Origin: Prosapia bicincta
Taxonomy: Eukaryota; Arthropoda; Insecta; Hemiptera; Cercopidae
Reading direction: 5' to 3'
Length of the DNA: 64,000 bases
Assembly: GCA_036971475.1 (NCBI GenBank)
Contig: JBAIZL010000005.1
Location: 67,506,155 to 67,570,154 of the forward strand
The stretch's first letter is position 1. Every line of letters starts with the position of its first letter. The translations under genes were made by a program, and so were the position numbers. Positions 49,269 through 64,000 of the stretch are shown one piece after another. The notes below the pieces were generated by a model. That model worked only from the letters and a program-made list of their open reading frames with translations. It had not been told where the DNA came from and did not search any database.

Positions 49269-50654
49269 TGATTTAGAGGAAATAAATCTCTCATTGTTTT
49301 TACCCTAAACTTTTATACAGACTAAAACAAGAATCATTTTTTTAAATTAAAGGCAAATTATAAATTAGAAAGAGTGAGTTACAAATTGCAATTGAAATAT
49401 TTAACAGTTCGATAGGCATTTATAATTTGGTGTGATCAGGAGCTATGCCACTGTCATTAGTAAAAACAACTAATACAACATTTGGAGAGTAGTTTTAGGT
49501 GTTGACAGTGTGCGAGCTCCTCATTATACGAATATACTAAATTGAGAAAAGGCTTCTTGTTATCTTATCAAACGTTCATAGAATCATTTATTTATCATGA
49601 AGGTGTTCGTTGTTATATACAATTTAATTATTATGTAGAAAGTTGTTGATTTAAAATGCATTTCTGTTTACATTCGCAATCTAAACAAAATGCAAAATAC
49701 TAAGGAAGGTAAATCTCCTTAATTAAATTTATAATACTAACATTTCTTTGTTATATATTTCTTCCTGCACCGTGCACTCATCGTTCAATTTCTCAGATCG
49801 TCCCTACTTATAACTATTTGTGACAAATAAAAAAATATCCTGTCAGCTATTTTCCATAAATCAGCTGTCTATCGAACTGTCTTCCTCTTAGTATTGGTCT
49901 TTTACGTAAATAAATTCATTTCAATTCTCCTTTCATCTTTTCGACGTATGCCTAAGTAGCTCTATATAGAATCTAGTCCTTAGTTTCCTGACTAATAATT
50001 TTCTGTTGCAATTTACATTTTCTACTATTCCTTTCTACGAAGCTCATTTACGTAATTCTATTTTAGAATTACTATTTTTATGGCAGTCTACTGGGTTCAT
50101 ACTTTGCTATATGCATGATTTACAAAATTAAAACCGACGTTCTGTTCACAACCAATAAATCTAATAATGTCTAGTTTCCTAGAATATTTTAATGAGACAA
50201 ATGCGTGATATCATCACAACTCGTGTGTACTACAGTGAAGAGTTGGTTTGACAAATAATACTGGTATAACGCAAAAAGTACTCAGCCTAAATAATTCTCC
50301 CGTCGGTTCAACAAGAATAAATAGTTTTGCTTTGTGTCGTAAAGTTGCATACAAGGTAAAATTAAAGCGCATTTTTTACACGATGATAAATAGATTCAGG
50401 GACTCGGCAGCGTTCCGCTTTTGTAGCTTTGTTTCCGGTAGCTGATGCAGTGTGTTCGCTTTGCATTTACTTGTAGTCATCTTCATTATGTAAATTTAAA
50501 CACTAAATACCTCTCAACTAACTTACAACACTTTCGCTACATGAAAGCAATCCAGTGTTTAAGGAAAGAAAACAATCTTGCTTTAGAAACTACCGAAATT
50601 ATATTTTCTATTACTTTGTTCATATTTCTTTATTTCTTCAAATGCATACGTTTA
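49269..50654. other. Unique A+T-rich DNA, no gene recognised
   Basis: Open frames at 50248-50445 and 50445-50666 (plus) have no recognisable content. Confidence 0.45.
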
Positions 50655-50745
50655 TGCCATGCGTAAGCCCTATAGTGCGTGTAAGTTTGGGCATTACTAG
50701 GAGAAAGCATTTCCATGTTTCATAACGAGACGTGACGTCGGCAGC

Positions 50746-50826
50746 ATGGACCAGGTGGTATATGAGGCGATCCATCATCCCTTCCCTACCGCACCCTACT
50801 CCCACACAAGCACAGATTTTATATAA
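50746..50826 (+). CDS. Possible 26-codon ORF in a conserved block (copy 2)
   Basis: The frame starts MDQVVYEAIHHPF and ends TSTDFI, the same length and stop as the copy at 44095-44175. The GGAGGTAATG donor-like word after copy 1 is GGAGATAATG here, so a conserved splice donor is not supported. Confidence 0.25.
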   Translation: MDQVVYEAIHHPFPTAPYSHTSTDFI

Positions 50827-51005
50827 CTTGGAGATAATGATTTAGCGTCGGAGCATGATCACCGGAACGAAATGTTTATTAATGTTATATCTTGAAATGG
50901 TTAAAAGTATATGTTTTCCAAATTTTATTTAGTCTAGGTCTATAGTATTAGAGTTACTACAATTGAAAACTACATAATGGTCAAACTAAATGCGAATTAG
51001 TTTCT

Positions 51006-51026
51006 ACACACACACACACACACACA

Positions 51027-51112
<86 letters not shown>
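51006..51112. repeat. Compound (CA)n(TA)n microsatellite
   Basis: CA dinucleotides (one CAGA interruption) to about 51058, then TA to 51112. It abuts the PLE-like tail at 51113. Confidence 0.97.
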
Positions 51113-51118
<6 letters not shown>

Positions 51119-51214
51119 AATATTCCTGATGATGTTGGTACTGTTGGCCAACGAAAAGCTTTGAATTGTATATTCAATTTTAATTCTTGTATTTGTATTT
51201 TGACTTAGTTATAT

Positions 51215-51259
<45 letters not shown>

Positions 51260-51483
51260 CATATATATTTATATCTATACATATATTTATAAATATAGCT
51301 TTTAAATCTTTCATTATTTATTATTCATTCTTAATTCCAGATTGTGTTGGTACTGTTTATCAACCGAAAGTAAAATAAAAATTAATAAATATTTCTTGTA
51401 TTTGAATAACCTTAGTTATTTTTAATTACTATACAAGAAAACCTATTGTAAATATTAAATATATATATATATATATATATATA
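51113..51483 (+). mobile_element. Two tandem PLE-like tails separated by and ending in (TA)n
   Basis: The first tail, 51113-51205, carries the best copy of its family motif. A TA tract follows at 51219-51254. The second tail, about 51330-51460, has a decayed motif (CAGATTGTGTTGGTACTG ... CAACCGAAAGT) and the outer end GTATTTGAATAACC ... ACAAGAAAAC shared with 15.22-15.27 kb. It ends at the TA tract 51462-51483. Here the two copies are head to tail, unlike the palindromes elsewhere. Confidence 0.7.
51122..51166 (+). ncRNA. Hammerhead-ribozyme-like motif
   Basis: ATTC (stem I), CTGATGA, extra T, GTTGG-loop-CCAAC (stem II), GAAA, AGCT (palindromic stem III), TT, GAAT (perfect stem I partner). 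It is the intact version of the motif seen in degraded form at 15152. Confidence 0.55.
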
Positions 51484-51624
51484 TTTACTATTTAAACGCC
51501 AATCTATTTACAACGCAATTGATGTAATGAAAAAATTACATAAAGTGCAATACTTATAAACATATGGTTGTTTGTTGTTCTTATGATTTAATTTTTTTAA
51601 AATATTTTGAAGATAATTATTTTT

Positions 51625-51673
51625 ATATATATATATATATAAATAATTATATATATATATATATACACAGATA

Positions 51674-51731
<58 letters not shown>

Positions 51732-51745
51732 AATATATATATATA
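51625..51745. repeat. Interrupted (TA)n microsatellite
   Basis: TA tracts with AATAAT, CACAG and TAAATA interruptions. The whole can fold back on itself. The IYIY frames on both strands are artefacts. Confidence 0.95.
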
Positions 51746-52915
51746 CTGTGTATATATATTACATCTCTCTCCAATTGCATTAATTTGTTTATAAATTTCT
51801 TTGTTTATATTGGCTCCTTCATTTTCATTATATATATGTTCGTAATATTCTTTTTCCTTCTGCCATCCTTTGTATTCTTTTCTTTAGTTCTCTAACTTTT
51901 TATTAAATATTTTCTGCTTCCTTTTTTGTTTGTGTTTTCAATATACCTATAAATGCCTGATTTTTTTGATGACAGAACATATTTTATATTTAAAATGATT
52001 TCTGAAATTAGGTAATAAATAATTTTGATATTTTATTTAAACAAACTGATAACGGCGAACAAGAATAATACCTCCTATCACATGTGGATTACTGCTTACA
52101 TGTTTAATCGGAACAAATGCTATATTATTATTGAACTGAAAATATCCTTTCGTCTGGAGTTGTACATGTTCAGGCATTTTTAGTAATATATACGTATTGA
52201 TTACAGTTGGCAAAAATCCGAAAGCAACTATTCACTTTACTATATTCTCACTAATAGATATATTCAGTACAATTTTAGTTATACCGACTACTTAATAAGA
52301 CAATTAATATTTGAAGTTTATAAAATTAATGTATCTTCAGACGTTTTTATTGATAGGTTTGACCTAGTTATAGTTCCATAATTGTTAAATTGTACAAATC
52401 GACTCAGCTGTTATAACAATATGTATAACGGGGATGAAAAGTCAAATACACACAAAATGCACATCATTGGTGTGAAAATAAATATTAAAAAAAATAACAG
52501 TAGTAAATTTTCTGTGGGTGTGTGCGTGTGAGCCTATGTGCCATGTATACATCTGGGAGAGCGAAAGACAGATTAAAGTTAAATATTCTGATGTACTTTC
52601 AATAGTAGGTAATTTATTCTCCCTACTAGTTACAACTGCAATTTTTAGGTTCTTGTTGTAGCTTTAAAAAGTGACCTGTTTACTGCAAATAAGGCTAAGG
52701 TTGAAACAAAACCCCAAAAACAATACGGGGCTAAATAAAAAGGCTACGGAAATCCTTTCGAAATAAGAAGATTATTTCTGCTGCAACATTAAATAAACAG
52801 GACATGGAGTAAAACGGCTTAAGGGTAAATGTGAAGGGGTGAATTCGTAATTTGTGTTTTCTGGTCGTTCGAATTTTATCTTTCTTGCTGATATAACTCT
52901 CCGATTTATTATGCT

Positions 52916-54023
52916 ATTAAGGCCGCTTATTGAAATTGTGTGAAATTATTCTACAACATTTACTATGTTTTTTGAAAAAAATTCCTAACATATTAACGAT
53001 ACAAGATTCAATTAGTTTGCATTATTTAGCAACATTGCTATTCTAACAACGTATTAACAAGTAATAACCCTAATAAGTTGCTACTTCTAGTAGATGGTTA
53101 GTCTAATCTTCTTGTTGACGTTTCATCAGCCCACAAGGTATATATTCCTTTGAACGTTTCATCAATTTATGACCTTCATCAATACAAAAGTATTTCTTAC
53201 ATATAGAGTATCAAGACTTAAATTATATTATTATTTAAGTATAATAACTGTATCTCTTATATAATCAGATTACGTTTGAGGCACCCAATTCGAAGAATTA
53301 TAACAAAACATTTCACCTACCACCTCAACATGAAGAAAACAGTGTTTTATACTAATGTCGTATTATGACAACTTATATATTTTTGAAAGAACTTGAACTT
53401 TCTTAAGACCTGTAGGTCTAAATGAGTTTATAAAATATAAAATGACGATACGATCTAATTCTATACGCCAAAACTTTCCCAATGTATAATTCTAAATACA
53501 ATTTATTACAAAAATCTAGACCAGTGAAGGTTAAAGCACAACATATAGATTTCAATTAAATCCTATTTTAACTAAATTACAAGACATCTTTTCCTTGAAC
53601 ATTTATACAGAAGATACAAGTTGCTAAGGGAGGTAAAATCTCTAAATTTCTGATGTAAATTCTGATCCGTAAATTCGCTGTCACGCAACTAGGCTAACGA
53701 GATGCATCAGGAATTACTGGACGGAATAATTTACATTTTACGTGACGTAGACTAGATCATAATGGAATATGTATATATAATATATTTTCCTTAATTTTTA
53801 TACTCCATTATCTTATTTTTAAAAATAAGAGAGGACGTGGTTCTTTTATGTGTTTTCTTTTGTGTTTTTTTAGGGTATTATTAGTACAATTAACATTGCA
53901 CAGATAATATTCAAATAAGAATTTGAACATTTTTCGTTCAAATAACGTTGTTGTAAAAATAATATTGAAATAAGATATTGAATATTGTCGTTAACATAGT
54001 AAAACAAACCAAATCAGCCTGAA
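52916..54023. other. Unique A+T-rich DNA, no gene recognised
   Basis: Nothing identifiable. Confidence 0.45.
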
Positions 54024-54364
54024 ATAAGAAGATACTAGGACAAAATGTTTGCATGATCGCGAGATGGAAAATCTAAAGGTATAAGAAGATACTAGGACAA
54101 AATGTTTGCATGATCGCGAGATGGAAAATCTAAAGGTATAAGAAGATACTAGGACAAAATGTTTGCATGATCGCGAGATGGAAAATCTAAAGGTATAAGA
54201 AGATACTAGGACAAAATGTTTGCATGATCGCGAGATGGAAAATCTAAAGGTATAAGAAGATACTAGGACAAAATGTTTGCATGATCGCGAGATGGAAAAT
54301 CTAAAGGTGTAAGAAGTTACTAGGACAAAATGTTTGCATGATCGCGAGTTGAAAAATCTAAAAA
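54024..54364. repeat. 57-bp tandem array, 6 copies
   Basis: Five consecutive copies (starting 54024, 54081, 54138, 54195, 54252) appear identical. The sixth has a few changes and ends at the array border. The unit contains TTTGCATGATCGCGAGATGG. Confidence 0.97.
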
Positions 54365-55759
54365 ATACATTTTCTCTACCCTATACATTTCTCATAAGCG
54401 GTAGTATTGCGGAGAGTAGATAAAATTTGGCGGAAACGTCCTTTAGGAAAAAATGTATCGGTACCAAAAAAAATATATATATTTCATTCCGTCGTATTAT
54501 TTACATAGAACGGTTTTCATTGTAGCTTCAATCATAAATTGGTTAAAAATTATTTTATTATTTAGGAAGAGATCTGATTACAGAAACGTTCGTCACTTAG
54601 AGTTTCATTGACATAATACTGGAATAAAAACAAGATTAGGCAAATGTTAGAGTGTTTATAAGTAAATTAAGGTTGTGTGATGTAATCATCTTGAATTCAT
54701 TGATCAAACTACAATTAAAGTGTACTTAACTAAGTGAATATATAATTGCTTACTTGCTGATACATTTCCAAACAAACGTTCCTTTTACGAGTAGAGGCTT
54801 CGACTTGTATTTATTTTGCACTGCAGTTTACTATTTTAACGTTGTCCCCAGTAAAACATTGTGCAACTATTTACAACTCCCTCCCCTCTTATTGATAAAT
54901 ACTAAAAAGGTGAGTAAGATTTTTAAAAATATTACAAAATTTAAAGTTCGGATAGTCCTAAACTATTGTTTAAGTGATTGATAAAATTCATCGTACGTAA
55001 TGGACTACAAAATTCAAAAACTAAAAAGGTGTTCACGTATTGATAAAACACTACATGAACTAATAAAAATTCCAAATCTTCAGATATTGTAACAGTTCTT
55101 GGTTAGTCGTATAATACTTTTAACATGACAGGGGATACGGTAATATATGCACTAAATATATATATAACATGTATTCATTGCATGCTATATATATATGTTT
55201 ATATATATATATTACTTAACCACAGAAACCACCCTCGTAAGAAGAGATTTCTTTGTCACATCGTACAACAATGTAAGGAGGTCCGGAAAAATTAAAACAG
55301 ATGGTGTTTTATAAAACGTGGCGTAATTTGTATTCAGCTCACACAATATTTTCCCTGACTACCAAGCTATTGCTTGTGACAAAATTACTACTCTTTGGTA
55401 CATTTCTAACCGGTTTTTAAACTAAAATATGTGCAAATATGCCATCAGCAAAAATAATGACGTCATAATGCTCCTATTATTTTAAAACCTTTTACTTTTT
55501 ACGTAATAATCATTGTAGCAATCTGCCATGTAACGCATTACGTAAACATTTATTGTACAATATTTAGACATCCATGAATCTGGTCAAACTATGACTAATT
55601 GGAACTGTGCTAAGAGTTAATAACAATTATTTCGTTTGGTAAAAAACCTGATTTTGTTATTTCGTCACCAAACTATTTAGTGATTTATTAGGTAATTGGA
55701 AAGCAATTATTTTAGTAATCAGTAAATAGTTTTCCACACGGGATACGCTGTTGTTATTG
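54365..55759. other. Unique A+T-rich DNA, no gene recognised
   Basis: A degenerate TA-rich patch at 55159-55212. No gene. Confidence 0.45.
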
Positions 55760-56050
55760 ATTTGCCTTAAGGTTACTAGGAATGGGCTTAGGCCTACTGA
55801 GGACCAAGTCCTAAGGCATACAGTACCGCTTCTAGGTAAGGATTAAATCTAATTGTACTACCTTCACCAAACTAATCAGACGAGGTCTTGAGTTACAGAA
55901 TCCTGGTAGTTGAGAAGGCTCTGTTGGTTCCAGGTAGATCTGGGAAAGTTGTTCCAAACCGACTGTTTGCTTGATGTCCATCTCCTCCCCTAGAGGTCAC
56001 CAGTCTCGGCCATACAGTAGGATCGCAAGACACTTGCATACGCTAGTAGC
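55760..56050. other. G+C-richer island, possible mobile-element remnant
   Basis: About 290 bp of balanced composition in A+T-rich surroundings, with words such as GGTAGATCTGGGAAAG and CCCCTAGAGGTCACC. No frame is open for long on either strand and no domain is recognisable. It may be the 3' part of a retroelement. Confidence 0.25.
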
Positions 56051-59533
<3,483 letters not shown>

Positions 59534-60394
59534 AGGAAAGGTTATATTTCCAACCAAATAACTAGGTTCACTTAGATCATTGTTTCCATTTCCATGTGTA
59601 AATATCTATGTCGACAATCATAAAGGAAAGGTTATATGTCCAACCAAATAACTAGGTTCACTTAGATCATTGTTTCCATTTCCATGTGTAAATATCTATG
59701 TCGACAATCATAAAGGAAAGGTTATATTTCCGACCAAATAACTAGGTTCACTTAGATCATTGTTTCCATTTCCATGTGTAAATATCTATGTCGACAATCA
59801 TAAAGGAAAGGTTATATTTCCAACCAAATAACTAGGTTCACTTAGATCATTGTTTCCATTTCCATGTGTAAATATCTATGTCGACAATCATAAAGGAAAG
59901 GTTATATTTCCAACCAAATAACTAGGTTCACTTAGATCATTGTTTCCATTTCCATGTGTAAATATCTATGTCGACAATCATAGAGGAAAGGTTATATTTC
60001 CAACCAAATAACTAGGTTCACTTAGATCATTGTTTCCATTTCCATGTGTAAATATCTATGTCGACAAAAAGGAAAGGTTATATTTCCAACCAAATAACTA
60101 GGTTCACTTAGATCATTGTTTCCATTTCCATGTGTAAATATCTATGTCGACAATCATAAAGGAAAGGTTATATTTCCAACCAAAAAACTAGGTTCACTTA
60201 GATCATTGTTTCCATTTCCATGTGTAAATATATATGTCGACAATCATAAAGGAAAGGTTATATTTCCAACCAAATAACTAGGTTCACTTAGATCATTGTT
60301 TCCATTTCCATGTGTAAATATCTATGTCGACAATCATAAAGGAAAGGTTATATTTCCAACCAAATAACTAGGTTCATTTAGATCATTGTTTCCA
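59534..60394. repeat. 90-bp tandem array, about 9.6 copies
   Basis: AGGAAAGGTTATATTTCCAA recurs at 59534, 59624, 59714, 59804, 59894, 59984, about 60070, 60160, 60250 and 60340. All spacings are 90 except one of 86, where the TCGACAATCATAAAGG junction is shortened to TCGACAAAAAGG. Copies are almost identical, which points to recent expansion. Confidence 0.97.
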
Positions 60395-61867
60395 TAACTT
60401 CACTAATAAATGAAATTTGTTTCAACTGGGTTTTAAAACAACATGCTAATTCTTTCATAGTAATATTGTTGGCAAATCTCATCAAGAGAATTGTGATCAA
60501 TCTTTCCTTTATGATTGTCGATTAATTGTACATAAAAATGTCCGGCAAGAAATTACATTACATGAAAACCATTGAAATTACACCTCATTTTAAATATAGG
60601 ACGTTTTTATCGTTAGACCTACCTCAGATAATATATTCAGTAGCCTGGAAGACTTATATAAATTTAGATAATTTAGTTATTGTTAAATACACTTCCGTAT
60701 CTAACATAAACTTAAACCTAAATTATATACCTTAGTATGAACCTATATTCAGGTATTATTATTGATATATTTTTAATGAAATACTTCAGTTCCATAAAAT
60801 CTTGTTTCACTACTGGGAACGTGTTTCAATATGTTTAAAAGTATATTTATAAATGTCAAATTAATTCGTTACGTTACACGAAAAATACAACAAATCAATA
60901 ATAAAGTATTGGCATTACGTCTGACAGTCGGACGTACATTGCAGAAACTCCAAGTAAATATCATCCAGAGATATGTTTATCGCAAGGTACATGTTACAGG
61001 ATATTTCTATAGTATAATATGGGTAATAATATGATATTCCTAATATCCTATTTATATTGAGATCTCTTTACTACGAACATAATATGTATAAAGCTTTCAC
61101 TATATTACTGATTAATATTTCGTAATTCAAATATTTTCCTTGAATTTCGTCATGTTTTAATTACATTTCTGTTATTTTTACATAAAATTAAAAGTACCAC
61201 TGACCAGCAAAGTTTGCAGCTTTCATATCAGAAAATAAAACGCAAATAATATATTCTTGAAAGAAGTACACTATAATGTTATTGTCCACTATACAAATTG
61301 TAGGTACATACAATTACATAATAACATTTTAGCTTTCTACTAACGTGCAATTCAGGTAATAAAATAGCCTGAGAGTAATAAAAACTACATCCTATGAACA
61401 ATACGTCATCATTTCCTTAATAAAATATAAAGTATAACAGAATTGTTAATAACTTACTTCAGAAAAAACGTTGAAAGGAATCCTTTAAATAACCATAAAA
61501 TTTAAATGAAACAGCTGCCAGTGATAACTTATTAAAATATTTGTCATTCTGAAATCTTTGGAGCTATTCATTAATTTTTGAAAATAAGGACATGTACAAA
61601 TGCTTTCCATTTCCACCTAACAACGACATATTTATACAGTTTAACTACTGTCGGAAATGTTCAAGATGAGCAAAGAGAAGTTTACTTTCCAAAGATATAC
61701 AAACGATAGATATATCTGTCCAAAACAAAGACCCTGAAAACGAAGATGAATGTTGAAATATAATATTGATTTTAAATCATAGATTGCGTCTTACATCTGT
61801 TAAAACTAAATATCCATGTTAGTCTTCAAATCATAATAAATAAATATATCATAAATTTAAATGGAAA
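60395..61867. other. Unique A+T-rich DNA with one inverted array fragment
   Basis: At 60502-60521 the 20-bp word CTTTCCTTTATGATTGTCGA is the exact reverse complement of the 90-bp unit junction. The rest is unremarkable. Confidence 0.5.
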
Positions 61868-63006
61868 CATCGATGAAGATCGCTAACGCCTATCAAAAAA
61901 GTTTTAACAGTAAATAGATTTTATTCCTTTAATATCACTTAAATAATCCGGTAACTAATATGTTTAGGGTTGATGATAGATCACAGACCAATTAATGCTA
62001 TAACATATACACTCTACGTTTCATTTTTCTATCCGAAAACATATTCCTAGTAGCATGAATTTGTGGGTGGTCCGTCATTAAGCCTAAACACATTGAATAC
62101 TTATTAACAGACCTTAAATAAACTTCAAGTTATAGAATTATTATTTAAAAAAAAGACTTTTAGAAGATCGTTACAGGGAATAATATTTGTGAACAATATA
62201 GATATAAATTTCGATGTTTTGACACTCTCTAAGTTGAAAAAATAAACAAACTAGTTTTTCTCATCGAAACATCGGATCTCGAAAATACGTTTGGTTACTA
62301 TAGTACGTAACTCTTATTATAGTTATAGAATTTTATTGAAAGGGTAAACAATTTGTATGGAAAGTAACTCGGATTAACTTAGCAAATGAAAATTTGCTTC
62401 ATTTGTTACTTACATAAATACGAATTACAGACACGAAAACCGTATCTCTATTTTCCTTATAGCAGGGGACGTTGCTACCTGTACTTGGTCCTACCTAATC
62501 TAGTTAGATTTATTGTGAGTGTAATGTGTAAACTCATGGTATAGTTCCCTGTAGAGAGCAGCTATAAACACGCAATGGATGCCGTAGCATTATTTATATA
62601 CTTAGCAGCGAGTGATAATAGGCTTCCACTATCAGACTTATAATCACAAACCTCTCGTGCCCTTCCTCAGCTTGATATAGTAACACCCAGTTTTAAAAAT
62701 TTGAAGCGAAATTCATTTTATTCACTATTTTAAAAAATTTTAATTTAAATTATTAAACTTGAGAAAAAATCAATTTACGCACTATTAAAATAAACTTTAA
62801 TTAACCGCATTTATTCGATGGCGCTGAAAGGATTTTGTTTATTCAATTATAATTAGAATGGAAAGAACCTCTCAAGAAGCCACAACACAGACGCACTACA
62901 TAAATCTAATTTTATTGCTTTGGCAATGTAGGCGATAAAACCGAACGTTTCGCGCCGTCGTTCCTCAGATGGCTTTATTGTTTCCCCTCGCGGTCTAATT
63001 GTTCAT
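61868..63006. repeat. Copy 1 of a roughly 1-kb tandem unit
   Basis: It starts at CATCGATGAAGAT and ends at CGCGGTCTAATTGTTC, where the next copy follows at once. Shared landmarks with copy 2 are ATCACAGACCAATTA, GGGGACGTTGCTACCTGT (62466), CAGACTTATAATCACAAACC and AATGTAGGCGATAAAACCGA. It is about 180 bp longer than copy 2, chiefly at 62.0-62.2 kb. No coding sequence. Confidence 0.9.
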
Positions 63007-63969
63007 CGACATCGATGAAGATAACAAACGCCAATTAAAATGTTAGTATCAATAAATGTTTTGTATACTTTAATATCACTTGAATAAACACTTATTTAAT
63101 TTGTTTAATGTTAACGACAGATCACAGACCAATTATTCTATTACAGATACAGTCAATGCTTAGATTTTCTAGAATACAGTTTCGATGTTTCCTTATCCTC
63201 TAAGGACAGAAATTATACTGAAAAATAGTGTTCATCATACTAAACATCGGACCTCAGAAAAAACAGTTTTGTTATAAGAATTATGTAACTCATATTATTG
63301 TTACAGAATAAAACTAAAAGGGTAATAAACGTGAAAAAAGCAATTAGGATTACCTTAGCAAATGACAATTTGCTTCATTTGTTACACACATAACGTCTAA
63401 TCACTAACAGGAGAGCCGTAACTCTATTTCCCCTATAGCAGGGGACGTTGCTACCTGTCCTTGGTCCTACCTAATCTAGTTAGATTTAGTGTGAGTATAA
63501 TGTCATGGTATAGTCCCCTGTAGAGAATAGGTATGAACACGACATGAATGCTGTAACACTCTTTATATACGAGTGCTTAGCCGCGAGTGATAATAGGCTT
63601 CCACTATCAGACTTATAATCACAAACCTCTCGTGCCCTTCCTCAGCTAGAAATAGTAGCACCCGGTTTTAAAAATTTGAAACGAAATTCATTTTATTCAC
63701 TACATTATTAAATTTGAAACAAATCTTTTACGCAAATTATTACGCACTATTGAAATAAACTTTAATTAACCTCATTTATTCGATGGCGCTGAAAGTATTT
63801 TGTTTATTCAATTATAATTAGAAAGGAAAGAAGCTCTCAAGAAGCCACAACACAGACGCACTACATAAATCTAATTTTATTGCTTTGGCAATGTAGGCGA
63901 TAAAACCGAACGTTTCGCGCCGTCGTTCCTCAGATGGCTTTATTGTTTCCCCTCGCGGTCTAATTGTTC
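63007..63969. repeat. Copy 2 of the roughly 1-kb tandem unit
   Basis: It runs from the second CATCGATGAAGAT (63010) to the same CGCGGTCTAATTGTTC end, after which the sequence becomes unique (TACTGGATG). The last 120 bp are nearly identical to copy 1, while the first 300 bp are clearly diverged. On the minus strand both ends carry a hammerhead-like string (CTGAGGA ... GCGCGAAACGTTCGG; 62941-62972 and 63906-63935), so this may be a PLE-like terminal repeat. Confidence 0.9.
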
Positions 63970-64000
63970 TACTGGATGTATCTTACGCTATTTAGTTGCA

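Larger units (their letters stand above)
50655..52915 (+). repeat. Copy 2 of the diverged direct duplication
   Basis: Paralogous to 44005-46090. The interior is replaced or expanded by the CA/TA microsatellites and PLE-like tails at 51.0-51.75 kb. Best-aligned parts are 50665-50850, about 52165-52235, 52440-52560 and 52690-52905. Confidence 0.85.

Overview
The window looks like intergenic, repeat-dominated DNA from an animal nuclear genome, most likely an arthropod. It is strongly A+T-rich by eye (not counted). It has long (TA)n and (CA)n microsatellites, many minisatellites, and decayed copies of animal-type mobile elements: Penelope-like elements (PLEs), an RNase H-bearing LINE, a Tc1/mariner-type DDE transposase and possibly a piggyBac. 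I see no operons, no rRNA or tRNA genes, no CRISPR array, and no intact protein-coding gene. The species is not identifiable from the sequence alone.

Layout. 1-9.2 kb: unique A+T-rich DNA with TA and CA microsatellites and one GC-richer pocket holding a 32-codon ORF (2356-2454). 9.2-16 kb: several PLE-like tail fragments, mostly arranged head to head as palindromes beside (TA)n tracts. One of them (13.57-14.56 kb) keeps a readable GIY-YIG endonuclease. 16.8-24 kb: an inverted pair of another PLE-like repeat (16.8-17.5 and 23.2-24.0 kb) flanks a 141-bp tandem array and a 513-bp tandem duplication. 24.9-27.7 kb: a 66-bp minisatellite with two subfamilies. 29.5-31.7 kb: a 60-bp array followed by a 107-bp array with a shared core. 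32.4-36.0 kb: possible piggyBac remnant and a LINE remnant. 41.0-41.4 kb: mariner-type transposase remnant. 42.5 kb: 51-bp array. 44-46.1 and 50.7-52.9 kb: a diverged direct duplication of about 2.2 kb, between whose copies lies a 114-bp array (48.0-49.3 kb). 54.0 kb: 57-bp array. 59.5-60.4 kb: 90-bp array. 61.9-64.0 kb: two tandem copies of a roughly 1-kb unit.

The most interesting signal is a hammerhead-ribozyme-like fold. It recurs in several sequence-unrelated PLE-like families here, and its stem I covaries between families (CUCA/UGAG, CCCU/AGGG, AUUC/GAAU, GAGG/CCUC). Hammerhead ribozymes in PLEs are established knowledge. What stands out is a consistent extra nucleotide between the CUGANGA box and stem II, and the repeated head-to-head arrangement of these tails at (TA)n tracts. 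A second signal is a roughly 170-bp block that stays much better conserved than its surroundings in the 44/50.7-kb duplication and keeps a 26-codon frame in both copies. Most long open frames in the window are side effects of tandem arrays whose period is a multiple of three, and I do not call them genes.
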